From assembly GCA_023390115.1 (NCBI GenBank), contig JAEWDM010000002.1, positions 1 to 41,759 on the forward strand: a stretch of 41,759 nt of DNA, given 5' to 3'. Both the position numbers and the translations under genes were made by a program. Under the pieces are notes generated by a model. That model was not told where the DNA came from. It saw only the letters and a list, made by a program, of their open reading frames with translations, and did not search any database. This DNA comes from Bacillota bacterium. Its GTDB lineage: Bacteria > Bacillota > Clostridia > Acetivibrionales > DSM-27016. The first letter of the stretch is position 1; every line of letters begins with the position of its first letter. Shown piece by piece: positions 6,010-14,482 of this stretch.

Positions 6010-7851
6010 ATGATTAAATGGAAAAGGGCTATGGGCCTGATGGTGCTTGCGGCAATATTGCTTGCCTTTTCTGCTGGCACATACGGATTAAACGGGAGTA
6101 AGGCAGCTTTGGACATGCGGGAGGCAAAAATACTCCAGGTAAAGGGAAGGCCGGAAATGAAACCGCCGGTATTATCAAGGAAGAATATTGAGACTTCAAG
6201 GATTATTAAGGACAAGTATTCTCCTATCCTTAAGGATTCCTATTTTCTGTCTAACGGGCGCAGCGAAAGAATGCTGGCAAAAATGTCCGTCAGGCTTGAT
6301 GCTGCGCCTGCGGCTGTTATAGGCTATAATGAGAAGGAGGACTATATAGAGTATTTGCCCTTTAACTATGATGCCGGGGAGCAAACGGCAGAATTTGTAG
6401 CCGAAAACAATATGGCAATCATACCTGTTGCCTATGATGAGGAGTACGCCGGGGAAGACAGCCGGGAAGCGATGACTGCCAGAGCAATGGCGGCATATGA
6501 CAGGAACTTTAATATAACCGGAAACTATGGAGGCTCTGTATCGGTAAACATACAGACGCTGTATAACACCTCGGATACGCTTTACTATAAGATTTACAGG
6601 GAAAGCACGCTTGTAAGGGATAAAACCTATATAAGCGGCCCGTCGTTAAGCTCATCCTTTTCTTCCCGAGGAGTTTACAGGTTTGAAATTTATAAGGAGA
6701 TATTCCTGTGGCCGGACACAAAGCTGTGGGAGCAGGAGGTGTATGTTGAGCCCAGTCCTTTAAGCGCGGGCGCCAGAAGCACACTGGACAGACTGGCAGC
6801 CCAGTATTCCCCCATTATCACATTAAACGAGGACGAAGCATATAAGCCGATAGGGCTTACGGAGATTTTCACGAATCCGTCTTACAGTCTGGCACTCACA
6901 ACAAAGGGAGGCACAAGCAGGATGAGCCTTCCTGCAATAAGGGATTATATACGCTATAACGGGTATTCAAAGGCGCTTCTTGAGGGACACTGGGGGCTTG
7001 GCACGGTAAGCGACTCACTGGCCGATCTGCCCATAGACTCATATGTGCCGTATGTGTATTATACATATGCCGCCACAGCAGCAAGCTATATAATAAATTA
7101 TCACTTTTTCTATAATTTTGACCCTAAAACTCCGTCTACATCTATTGGTGCCCATAATCTGGACAGGGAGCAGGTGTCAATCACCTTTAGCAAAAGCACG
7201 CTCCGGCCCGAAAACATTTATTATTCCCAGCATCTCATAGGAAGTGAGATGGGGCTGCGCTCCGATTCCGGCAGTGCCGTTAATAATATACTTAAGGACA
7301 ATTCGCAGGCTCTCCAGTCCACATGGACAGGCTATGTAAAAATGAGCTTTCCGGATGCCGTGAGCAGCAATATGGTATACGGCGATACTCATGCCATAGT
7401 GGCCATTGCACAAGGGTCTCACGCCGTATATCCCTTAAGCGGAACATACAGCTCGGGTGTTGCCAGTGAGCCTGCGGGAATAACAGGCAGTACTGTAAGT
7501 GCCGGCCGTTTTCTTATACCGCCTTCGCTGTATGACGGCCGTCCGGGGAGCAGTGCGTTTACAGCAGGCAGCCGGTATTATATGTCGGGACTTGCAATAG
7601 AGAATATTACAAGCGGAGCTTCCGCTCCAACTAATCTGAATATGCTTGCCTTCAGCGGCGACTGGGTGGATATTGTGGGACTCAATAATGAAAAATTCCC
7701 GCCATTTATTGATATTATGAGGGATGCGGATGCGTTTATAAGTGAATCAATGAAATCCAATAAGCATACCTTCACACTGCAGAATGTGCCTCAGAGCATT
7801 ACCGGCAGAGCAGGCAGCATAAAGGCTTATCTGGAGGACAACCTTAATTAA
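6010..7851 (+). CDS. Secreted Vps62/DUF946-like protein
   Basis: A 613-residue exported protein. The ATG at 6010 is chosen because AAGGAGG (5994-6000) lies nine bases upstream and the residues that follow form a classic signal peptide (MIKWKRAMGLMVLAAILLAFSAGTYG). The middle and C-terminal part (about 265-560) resembles the Vps62 / DUF946 family: YSPIITLNEDEAYKPIGLTEIF, then YIINYHFFYNFD, IGAHNLDREQVSITFS, IYYSQHLIG and AIAQGSHAVYPLSGTY. That order matches the family's 'WFFYPFN..., GDWEhvtv, ySqH, a.gSHa.Yp' pattern. The N-terminal 260 residues include a probable beta-sandwich region (ITGNYGGSVSVNIQTLYNT). Biochemical function is unknown for the family. It has no operon partner on the same transcript that explains it. 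Confidence 0.6.
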   Translation: MIKWKRAMGLMVLAAILLAFSAGTYGLNGSKAALDMREAKILQVKGRPEMKPPVLSRKNIETSRIIKDKYSPILKDSYFLSNGRSERMLAKMSVRLDAAPAAVIGYNEKEDYIEYLPFNYDAGEQTAEFVAENNMAIIPVAYDEEYAGEDSREAMTARAMAAYDRNFNITGNYGGSVSVNIQTLYNTSDTLYYKIYRESTLVRDKTYISGPSLSSSFSSRGVYRFEIYKEIFLWPDTKLWEQEVYVEPSPLSAGARSTLDRLAAQYSPIITLNEDEAYKPIGLTEIFTNPSYSLALTTKGGTSRMSLPAIRDYIRYNGYSKALLEGHWGLGTVSDSLADLPIDSYVPYVYYTYAATAASYIINYHFFYNFDPKTPSTSIGAHNLDREQVSITFSKSTLRPENIYYSQHLIGSEMGLRSDSGSAVNNILKDNSQALQSTWTGYVKMSFPDAVSSNMVYGDTHAIVAIAQGSHAVYPLSGTYSSGVASEPAGITGSTVSAGRFLIPPSLYDGRPGSSAFTAGSRYYMSGLAIENITSGASAPTNLNMLAFSGDWVDIVGLNNEKFPPFIDIMRDADAFISESMKSNKHTFTLQNVPQSITGRAGSIKAYLEDNLN

Positions 7852-7935
7852 AGGCTGCCGCTTTATAATATAAAGTTAACAAAGCCTTAACCCAAGTTGG
7901 CTTGTTTACACAAGCTCCATACCTTACAATTTAAA

Positions 7936-7963
7936 TTGGGCATGGTTTTAAAGCGTATAATAC
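7936..7963 (+). promoter_or_regulatory. Possible sigma-A promoter for the glpP-like gene
   Basis: TTGGGC (7936-7941), a 16-base spacer and TAATAC (7958-7963). The start point would be near 7970, just before the GGAGGGGG that follows the annotated ATG. Confidence 0.4.
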
Positions 7964-7975
7964 ATTGCGGCGTGA

Positions 7976-8533
7976 ATGGAGGGGGTTGCTATTTTTGACA
8001 GTAAGAGAATAATTCCCTCTGTTGTGAGATACGAACAGATAGCCTTTGTAGAAGATCTAAAGTGTGAAAGAGTTAACTTAATGATAGGCACTATAAACAA
8101 CCTCAATGATATTGTGAAAGGACTTCAGGCCAAAGGGAAGAAGATATTTGTCCACATCGACATGATTGGGGGCATAGGGAAAGACAGTGAGGCGGTTAAA
8201 TTCTTTTCAGGAAGCATAAGGACCGACGGGATTATTACCACCAAGAGCTCTGTAATATCGGCTTGCCGTGCGTGCGGGCTTCTATGTGTACAGAGGATAT
8301 TTGCAATTGACACCGCGGCTCTTAAAATGGCTGTGAAAACGGTAAAATCCAGCCAGCCTGACGAAGTGGAGCTGATGCCGGGCCTGATGCCCAGGATAGT
8401 GAGTAAGGTGAAAAGCCTCATTGATAAGCCTTTGATTGTAGGAGGGCTTATAGATACTCCTGAGGAAATTAAGGAGGCCTTCGGCAGTGGCGCGGATTAC
8501 GTGTCGGTGGGAAACGAAAGGCTCTGGTATTGA
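7976..8533 (+). CDS. glpP: GlpP-type glycerol-responsive antiterminator
   Basis: A 185-residue TIM-barrel-like protein of the G3P_antiterm family. Conserved blocks include NLNDIVKGLQAKGKKIFVHIDMIGGIGKD, DGIITTKSSVISACRACG, QRIFAIDTAALKMAVK, DEVELMPGLMPRIVSKV and PLIVGGLIDTPEEIKEAFGSGADYVSVGNERLW. In Bacillus, GlpP binds glycerol-3-phosphate and then prevents termination ahead of glpFK and glpD. None of those targets is nearby; an ABC importer resembling UgpABE (glycerol-3-phosphate type) starts 1.1 kb downstream. The start is uncertain: ATG 7976 precedes the only good ribosome site (GGAGGGGG, 7978-7985), so an ATT codon at 7991 may be the real start. Confidence 0.85.
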   Translation: MEGVAIFDSKRIIPSVVRYEQIAFVEDLKCERVNLMIGTINNLNDIVKGLQAKGKKIFVHIDMIGGIGKDSEAVKFFSGSIRTDGIITTKSSVISACRACGLLCVQRIFAIDTAALKMAVKTVKSSQPDEVELMPGLMPRIVSKVKSLIDKPLIVGGLIDTPEEIKEAFGSGADYVSVGNERLWY

Positions 8534-8585
8534 TTGAATATGACATAAAAACAGCCTGGATAATTAATAAAGTATAGTAGATTGT

Positions 8586-8669
8586 AAGGCAGAGACAAAG
8601 AGAAAACCTTGTAACGCTATTACTGGCAGGATGCTCGCCGTTTGAGCCTTCTTGCCCGGTGTTGCAAAA
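8586..8669. repeat. Second copy of the AGAAAACCTTGT element, with hairpin
   Basis: The first 36 bases (8586-8621) match 5831-5866 closely (AAGGCNGAGNNAAAGAGAAAACC, then TTGT and GCTATT). The downstream part differs but again folds, with GGCAGGATGCTC against GAGCCTTCTTGCC and an outer pair TTGTAAC / GTTGCAA. It lies between glpP and the HAD gene and may separate their transcription. Confidence 0.5.
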
Positions 8670-8752
8670 TTCTTTTTGTCTTTTTGCTTATAAAGAGGCG
8701 CCATATTTTTTTATGAATACTAAAACGCACAGAAGGAGCTGACAGGCGGAAT

Positions 8753-9583
8753 ATGATTAAATTAGTAGTGAGTGATCTTGACGGGACACTACTTTCAGAC
8801 AAGCATGAGCTTTCAGGTGAGGTCGAAAGAGGCATCAGGGAATTTACCGCGGAGGGGGGCTTATTCACCATAGCTACGGGGCGCTCATGGTCTGCGGTAA
8901 AGGATATTGCACAAAGGCTTTCCATACGGCTGCCGCTGATATTGTGCAATGGTGCGGTGCTGGCAGACTGCCAAAGGGTCTATTACAGCTCTCCCATACA
9001 GCTCGGAGAGCTTGGAGATGTCTTTGCCGGGGCGGCAAAAGCCGGCCTTGCGGTTTTGCTTTTTCAGCATACCTCGGTGTACGGCTTCGGAAGCCGTAAG
9101 GGAATAGAAAGATTTATGGAGAAGGAAAAGGTCAATTGTGAGATTATAGCCCCCCGGAAGGAGGAGCTTCAGGGCATGAACGCTTTAAAGGCTGTCATAA
9201 TAGGGGATTTTGAAAAGAGCGCGGAACTTTGGAGGAGCTGCGGAATGGAGGACGGCATAGCATATGATGTTTTTCAAAGTGAAAGTGATTTCTTTGAGAT
9301 AGTAAGGCACGGCGAAAACAAAGGAAAGGCAATGCTTGCTCTTGCAAAGCTGCTTGGCGTATCCAGGCACGAGATACTTGCCGTGGGAAACCACATGAAT
9401 GACAGAGACATGCTGAAGGAAGCCGGAATAGGAGCGGCGGTGTCCAATTGCTGGAATGATCTGAGAGGCCATGCCGACTATTTATGTGAGAATTCCTATG
9501 GAGAAGGAGTAATGGAAGCCGTATATAAGTTTTGCAATATTAAACAGCCCCACAGTCAGCCTAACGCTGATTTTAGGATATAA
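8753..9583 (+). CDS. Cof-type HAD-IIB sugar phosphatase
   Basis: A 276-residue cytoplasmic phosphatase. The HAD motifs are clear: SDLDGTLLS (Asp8 nucleophile, Asp10 acid/base), TIATGRSWSAV (motif II Thr), GENKGKAMLALAKLLG (motif III Lys) and AVGNHMNDRDMLKEAG (motif IV acidic pair). The cap between motifs II and III is the alpha/beta C2B type of the Cof family, and length is normal for it. Family members dephosphorylate sugar phosphates, phosphoglycolate or flavin phosphates; the substrate here is unknown. It ends about 30 bp before a lipoprotein of a UgpB-like importer and is probably co-transcribed, suggesting a role with the imported phosphorylated or sugar compound. Confidence 0.88.
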   Translation: MIKLVVSDLDGTLLSDKHELSGEVERGIREFTAEGGLFTIATGRSWSAVKDIAQRLSIRLPLILCNGAVLADCQRVYYSSPIQLGELGDVFAGAAKAGLAVLLFQHTSVYGFGSRKGIERFMEKEKVNCEIIAPRKEELQGMNALKAVIIGDFEKSAELWRSCGMEDGIAYDVFQSESDFFEIVRHGENKGKAMLALAKLLGVSRHEILAVGNHMNDRDMLKEAGIGAAVSNCWNDLRGHADYLCENSYGEGVMEAVYKFCNIKQPHSQPNADFRI

Positions 9584-9615
9584 AATTAAAATATTTATAG
9601 TAAGGAGAGATGAAC

Positions 9616-10983
9616 ATGAAAAGGAACAGAATATTAATGGCGCTCGTAAGCATTATACTATGCATGACATTTACTTTTAGCGGATGCGGAAAAAGCACTG
9701 AGACAGGCGGCACAGATGCCGGCACGGCAAATCTGTCCGGGACTGGCGCACAGCAGGGAGAGCCTGCGCAAAATCAAAATGAAAAGGTTGAGCTGGCTTT
9801 TTATTACCCTATAGCAGTAGGGGGACCTCTCACAAAGGTCATTGACAAAATGGCATCGGATTTCACGGCGGAAAACCCCAACATAGCCATAACTCCTGTT
9901 TATACCGGAAGCTATGCGGAGACGCGCACCAAGGTCCAAACCGCAATACAGGGCAATAAGCCTCCTGAAATGGCTATAATGTTTTCAACGGACCTGTTTT
10001 CACTTCTCGATATGGATGCAATAGCGGATATCGACAGCTTTATAAAAACCGATGAGGATAAGGCATATCTTGCCGATTTCTACCCCGGCTTTATGACAAA
10101 CTCCCAGACCGGAGGCAAGACATGGGGAATACCCTTTCAACGCAGCACTATAATACTGTACTATAATAAGGATGCCTTTCGGGAGGTCGGGCTTGACCCC
10201 GAAAAAGCCCCTTCAAATTGGGATGAGCTTGTTGAGTACAGCAAAAAGCTTACAAAGGAAGGCAGGTGGGGAATAGAAATACCCTCTACAGGCTATGCGT
10301 ATTGGATGCTTCAGACCTTTGTGCTTCAGCAGAACGGCAAGAATCTCATGAATTCTGAAGGAAACGAGGTTTATTACAACCTTCCCGGCCCGGTAACCGG
10401 CCTGCAGTTCTGGCTTGATCTTTCAAAGGTGCATAAGGTGATGCCCGAAAATACCATAGAGTGGGCGACGGTTCCCACAGACTTTATTGAGGGAAAGACT
10501 GCCATGATGTATCACACAACAGGAAATCTTACAAATGTTAAAACTAACGCGAAATTTGATTTCGGAACCTCTATGCTTCCTGCAAAGGACAAAAGGGGCA
10601 CTCCTACAGGTGGCGGAAATTTCTATATATTTAAAGGTACATCACCTGAAAAGCAGCAGGCGTGCTGGGAATTTATCAAATGGATGACGGAGCCCGGGCG
10701 TGTTGCTCAGTGGAGTATTGATACGGGGTATGTCGCCACAAGAAAGCAGGCTTATGAGACACAAAAAATGAAGGACTATGTAAAGGACTTTCCATATGCT
10801 CTGGTGGCAAGAGACCAGCTTGAGTTCGCGGATGCGGAGCTTTCTACGCATGAGAACGGAAGGGTGACTAAAATTATAGAGGATAATGTACAGGCGGCGC
10901 TTACATCCAAAAAGACAGTACAGCAGGCGCTGGACGATGCCCAGTCTGAGGCTGAGACGGTTTTAAAGCCCTTTAAAAAATGA
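9616..10983 (+). CDS. ABC importer solute-binding lipoprotein, UgpB-like
   Basis: A 455-residue lipoprotein. The ATG at 9616 is preferred over the one at 9610 because TAAGGAG sits eight bases before it. The signal sequence ends in a lipobox (TFSGC), so the mature protein is anchored by Cys to the outer face of the membrane. A Ser/Gly-rich linker precedes a cluster 1-type (SBP_bac_1) binding domain. Its opening (VELAFYYPIAVGGPLTKVIDKMASDFTAENPNIAITPVYTGSYAETRTKVQ) resembles UgpB, the glycerol-3-phosphate binding protein, more than maltose-type proteins. The stop overlaps an ATG in the next gene. With GlpP nearby, glycerol-3-phosphate or a glycerophosphodiester is a reasonable ligand guess, but it is not proven. 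Confidence 0.9.
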   Translation: MKRNRILMALVSIILCMTFTFSGCGKSTETGGTDAGTANLSGTGAQQGEPAQNQNEKVELAFYYPIAVGGPLTKVIDKMASDFTAENPNIAITPVYTGSYAETRTKVQTAIQGNKPPEMAIMFSTDLFSLLDMDAIADIDSFIKTDEDKAYLADFYPGFMTNSQTGGKTWGIPFQRSTIILYYNKDAFREVGLDPEKAPSNWDELVEYSKKLTKEGRWGIEIPSTGYAYWMLQTFVLQQNGKNLMNSEGNEVYYNLPGPVTGLQFWLDLSKVHKVMPENTIEWATVPTDFIEGKTAMMYHTTGNLTNVKTNAKFDFGTSMLPAKDKRGTPTGGGNFYIFKGTSPEKQQACWEFIKWMTEPGRVAQWSIDTGYVATRKQAYETQKMKDYVKDFPYALVARDQLEFADAELSTHENGRVTKIIEDNVQAALTSKKTVQQALDDAQSEAETVLKPFKK

Positions 10984-11021
10984 TTATTCCGTCGAATGCT
11001 TTTAATAAGGGGGTAAGGGCT

Positions 11022-11987
11022 ATGGAGAATTTAGAGCTTTCATACAAGGAGAAGTGCCGTGGAAGGGGGAAGCCTGTGCAGGTGAGGAGGCTTCCCCTCC
11101 CTCAAATTTCAGCCTGTGAGATATCAAGAAATATAAAGGCGTGGCTTTTAATACTTCCGTCTCTTGTCTTTCTTTCACTTTTCACGCTGTATCCGATATT
11201 AAGTACGTTTTACAACAGCCTCTTCCGCATAAACCTTTCGGCGAGAGAGCCGGAGTTTATAGCGTTTGAAAATTTCACCGGTGCTTTTGGGGACGCGGTT
11301 TTCTTAAAGGCCCTGGGAAATAATATTTTGATTGCGTTAATTACCATTCCCATAAGCATTGCCATTGCAATTTCAATGGCCGTATATGCAAATTCCGCTT
11401 TAAGGGGGCGGTGGCTTATAAAGGCAGGCTATTTCTATCCTACCCTTTTGCCCATGATAGCAGTTGCAAATATATGGCTTTTTATATACACACCGGGATA
11501 CGGGCTCTTAAGCTATGCGGAGGGCTTGGCAGGCAAAACGGGGACGAATTGGCTGGGAGACCCGTCAACGGTACTTCCCGCGCTTATTGTAATGCTCATA
11601 TGGAAGGAAGCGGGGTACTTTATGGTTTTCTTCCTTTCGGGGCTGCAAAGCATCTCAAAGGATATGTATGATGCCTCGTACATTGACGGGGCAAACAAAT
11701 GGCAGGCCTTCAGGCACATAACCTGGCCCATGCTTATGCCGACTACTCTTTTTGTAATGGTTATTGCAGTAACCAATGCCTTCAAGGTAGTGGATCATTT
11801 ATATATAATGACTAAGGGCGGGCCCGACAACTCAAGCAACATGGTGCTTTATTATATATACCAGACGGGCTTTGAATTCTGGGATACCGGAATGGCTTCG
11901 GCTATAACGGCAATATTGGTAGTTATGCTTCTTGCGGTCACGTGCATACAGTTTTTTACTATTGACAGGAAGGTTCATTATAGCTGA
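11022..11987 (+). CDS. ABC importer permease, UgpA/MalF-type
   Basis: A 321-residue inner-membrane permease. The ATG at 11022 has AAGGGGGT seven bases upstream and is preferred to the ATG at 10980, which overlaps the previous stop. After a charged N-terminal tail of about 40 residues come six transmembrane helices, starting AWLLILPSLVFLSLFTLYPIL. The EAA loop reads MYDASYIDGANKWQAFRHITWPMLMP (Asp and Gly conserved), the contact point for an ATPase subunit. No ATP-binding subunit is encoded in the window, so a shared MsiK-like ATPase is likely. It pairs with 12002-12817. Confidence 0.9.
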   Translation: MENLELSYKEKCRGRGKPVQVRRLPLPQISACEISRNIKAWLLILPSLVFLSLFTLYPILSTFYNSLFRINLSAREPEFIAFENFTGAFGDAVFLKALGNNILIALITIPISIAIAISMAVYANSALRGRWLIKAGYFYPTLLPMIAVANIWLFIYTPGYGLLSYAEGLAGKTGTNWLGDPSTVLPALIVMLIWKEAGYFMVFFLSGLQSISKDMYDASYIDGANKWQAFRHITWPMLMPTTLFVMVIAVTNAFKVVDHLYIMTKGGPDNSSNMVLYYIYQTGFEFWDTGMASAITAILVVMLLAVTCIQFFTIDRKVHYS

Positions 11988-12001
11988 AGGAGGGAGAAAA
12001 T

Positions 12002-12817
12002 GTGAAGGAAGCGGCTAAAATGTGGATATTCAGGACTGCAATGCTTGCTCTGCTTGCCGTATATATAATTCCTGTTTTATGGGTATTCAGGACGGCGTTT
12101 ATGCCAAAGCAGCTTGCAATTGACCTTGCGGCGGTGGGTCCGTTTAATCTTGATAATTTCAGGAGCGTTTTTGAAGCGGCGCCATTTAATATTTACTATG
12201 TTAACACTATTGTTATTATTTTAAGCATATTTTCAATTCAAATTTTCACTGTTACCCTTTCGGCATACGCCTTTGCCCGGATGCAGTTTATAGGTAAGGG
12301 TATTTTATTTGTGCTCTTTCTTCTGCAAATCATGATTACCCCCGACATATTAATGCTTCCCAACTACAGCTTTCTGGCAAGGCTTGACCTTATAGATACG
12401 CGCTTGGGGATTATGATACCGTACTTTGCGTCCTCCTTTGGAATATTTCTTATGAGGCAGGCCTTTAAGCAAATACCCTTTGAGCTGGAGGAGGCCGCAA
12501 GGCTTGAGGGTGCGGGAACATGGAGGGTCATATGGACAATTTACGCGCCCTTGAGCAAAGCCTATTATGCGGCCTTTGGAATGATTTCCGTAAGCTATCA
12601 CTGGAATAACTTTTTGTGGCCTCTGGTGGTTACCAATTCGGTTGAAAAAAGGACTCTGAGCGTGGGGCTTGCAATATTTGCACAGTCGTATGAAACGGGG
12701 GCCCAGTGGGGAGAGGTATGTGCCGCGACGTCTGCCGTTATTGCTCCGCTTTTGCTGGCATTCTTTATTTTCCAAAAGCAGATAATGGAAAGCTTTGCCC
12801 ATTCCGGTATAAAATAA
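12002..12817 (+). CDS. ABC importer permease, UgpE/MalG-type
   Basis: A 271-residue permease with six predicted helices, starting AMLALLAVYIIPVLWVFRTAF. The EAA motif is FELEEAARLEGAGTWRVIWTIYAPLSK. The start is GTG 12002, with AAGGAGGGAG ending about five bases upstream; an ATG one base earlier is out of frame. It is the second half of the permease heterodimer with 11022-11987 and is followed after 13 bp by a TIM-barrel isomerase, so the four genes from 9616 form one operon. Confidence 0.9.
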   Translation: MKEAAKMWIFRTAMLALLAVYIIPVLWVFRTAFMPKQLAIDLAAVGPFNLDNFRSVFEAAPFNIYYVNTIVIILSIFSIQIFTVTLSAYAFARMQFIGKGILFVLFLLQIMITPDILMLPNYSFLARLDLIDTRLGIMIPYFASSFGIFLMRQAFKQIPFELEEAARLEGAGTWRVIWTIYAPLSKAYYAAFGMISVSYHWNNFLWPLVVTNSVEKRTLSVGLAIFAQSYETGAQWGEVCAATSAVIAPLLLAFFIFQKQIMESFAHSGIK

Positions 12818-12830
12818 GGAGGCATAACAC

Positions 12831-13634
12831 ATGGATGCAGGACTTTCACTGTTTGAAGACATAAATTATGATGTGCTGGGGCATCTGTTCAAAATTCCAT
12901 TTATAGATTTAAGCCTTGAGATATCCTATGATTTTGTCATGCAAAGGGATATCGGTGAAATTTTAGAAAGGCTTAAATCTTCTGCAGGCGGCAGAGCGCT
13001 GAGGCTGAGCATGCATGGGCCTATACAGGGTACCGACATATCCTGCGCCGTAAAATCCGTGCGCTTAGGCAGCCTGGAAAAATTCAAGCGCTGCTTTGAG
13101 CTGGCCGAAAGGCTTAGATGCAAATATGCCGTAGTCCATACCAATTCTTACGGTGCTGTTGCACCGGAGGAAAAGATGGAAAGGATGGAGGCCGCGCTTG
13201 CGTCCATAGAGGGCATTGCAGTTGAGGCGCAAAACACAGGTGTGGAAGCGGTTGTTGAAAATGTGGGCTTTCTGTCCTGCCAAAGCCTTCTTTTTAACGA
13301 AGCAGAATACAAAAGGATTTTCAGTACAATAAAAGGTGTATATGCCTTGCTCGATACAGGGCACGCCTTCATTAACGGGTGGAATATTCCGAAATTGATG
13401 CTTGAACTGGACGGCGCAATGCGTGCAATGCATATACATGATAACGATGGACATGAGGATTTGCACCAAAGGATAAACAGAGAAAAACCCGTCTGGAAGG
13501 ATATATTTTCAGCTTATTTCCGGATGTGCAAAAAGCCCCGGCTTATAGCCGAATACCTGTCTCTGCCGGAAATATCCTCCGGACAATTGCTTGAGGACTT
13601 CAATTTTATGACATACCATGGAAAGTTTGTTTGA
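12831..13634 (+). CDS. Sugar phosphate isomerase/epimerase-like TIM-barrel protein
   Basis: A 267-residue member of the xylose-isomerase-like / AP-endonuclease-2 TIM-barrel superfamily. Likely metal-binding positions can be seen along the strands: LSMHGP, AVVHTNSYG, AVVENVGF (Glu), LLDTGHAFINGWNI (Asp and His) and MHIHDNDGHEDLH. These are typical of Mn/Zn isomerases and epimerases such as IolE/IolI. AAGGAGG lies seven bases before the ATG. As the last gene of the importer operon it probably acts on the imported carbohydrate or polyol. The exact reaction cannot be named from sequence. Confidence 0.82.
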   Translation: MDAGLSLFEDINYDVLGHLFKIPFIDLSLEISYDFVMQRDIGEILERLKSSAGGRALRLSMHGPIQGTDISCAVKSVRLGSLEKFKRCFELAERLRCKYAVVHTNSYGAVAPEEKMERMEAALASIEGIAVEAQNTGVEAVVENVGFLSCQSLLFNEAEYKRIFSTIKGVYALLDTGHAFINGWNIPKLMLELDGAMRAMHIHDNDGHEDLHQRINREKPVWKDIFSAYFRMCKKPRLIAEYLSLPEISSGQLLEDFNFMTYHGKFV

Positions 13635-13920
13635 AAATAGCGGATGAAATGTTAATGGATAGAAAATAGTGCTTCAGGTTGTTCTGATAAAAGACTAAAG
13701 AGGAATAACTTTTTAGACCCAGAGGCTCTGTGCTTGAAATAGCTATGGCAAGCAAGCGCTTTGATGCAAATATAGGAATTTAATACTTCGCTCGCTATAA
13801 TATTAAAACAATATTTTGCCGTAAATTTCTATTATATTAATGCATATAAATGCTGTTGAATTTTACGAATAATAAACATATAATAATAACAGCAGAAGTG
13901 ATGAGAGGGAGTTGTTATAT
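13635..13920. other. Intergenic region with a possible gene remnant
   Basis: About 285 bp of AT-rich DNA between the isomerase and the Phd antitoxin. A short in-frame piece near 13715-13780 (reading roughly RPEALCLEIAMASKRFDANIG) looks like coding sequence but lacks a start and is too short to assign. The antitoxin ribosome site AGAGGGA lies at 13904-13910. Confidence 0.35.
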
Positions 13921-14166
13921 ATGCCTAATATAAAACCTATATCTGATTTGAGAAACTACAATGAAGTTCTGCGGGACATTTCCGTGGGTGAGCCAGTGTT
14001 TTTAACTAAAAACGGCAGAGGGAAATTTGCTATTATTGATATAAATGAGTATGAAAAACTAAAGGCTTCTCTGAATCTCATGTCAAAGCTTGCTCAAGGA
14101 GAGCAGGCAGGAAAAGAAAAGGGATGGATGAGTATAGAGGAATTGGAAGCTGAATTGGGGATCTAA
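13921..14166 (+). CDS. Phd/YefM-family antitoxin
   Basis: An 81-residue protein whose N-terminal half is the Phd/YefM DNA-binding fold: IKPISDLRNYNEVLRDISVGEPVFLTKNGRGKFAIIDINEYEKL. The C-terminal tail (GWMSIEELEAELGI) is the flexible toxin-binding helix. ATG 13921 is chosen because AGAGGGA lies ten bases upstream; the in-frame TTG at 13912 is too close to it. A truncated ParE-type toxin begins one base after the stop. The antitoxin itself looks intact and could still repress its promoter. Confidence 0.88.
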   Translation: MPNIKPISDLRNYNEVLRDISVGEPVFLTKNGRGKFAIIDINEYEKLKASLNLMSKLAQGEQAGKEKGWMSIEELEAELGI

Positions 14167-14167
14167 A

Positions 14168-14314
14168 ATGAAAAAGTTAAAAATTTCACCCGAAGCCAAA
14201 AATGATTTAGTGGAAATCAAAAACTACATTTCAAAAGAGCTTTATAGTCCTCAGGCTGCCTTAAATTTGGTCACAAAAATGATAAAAAGAATTCGTAAGG
14301 GAAAAGAAAAATAG
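14168..14314 (+). pseudogene. Truncated RelE/ParE-family toxin
   Basis: The product starts MKKLKISPEAKNDLVEIKNYISKELYSPQAALNLVTKMIKRIR, a standard ParE/RelE N-terminal helical hairpin, but stops after 48 codons. Active members are about 95-105 residues and carry their active residues in the C-terminal sheet, which is absent. The sequence after the stop (14315-14480) does not resume the toxin in any frame I could follow. The toxin is therefore probably dead, leaving an orphan antitoxin. A deletion junction near 14300 is likely. Confidence 0.75.
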
Positions 14315-14482
14315 ACTATAATGCGGCATCTTTATTAACCGTTCAGGGCACCTGGATATATATGCGCATTTGGATAAAATTGCGGTATGCATAGCTGAAT
14401 TCAAAAAGGAGCAATATAGGAGCCTTCCGCATATAATGACACTGATGCATGCTCCCCGCTTTTAAGCCCGGAGCGTCGGAAA

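Noticed and set aside
14315..14480. Possible continuation of the truncated ParE toxin, or an M23-like fragment (GHLDIYAHLDKIAV)
   Set aside because: No frame restores the ParE C-terminus, and the short match to peptidase-like residues is too weak to support a call.
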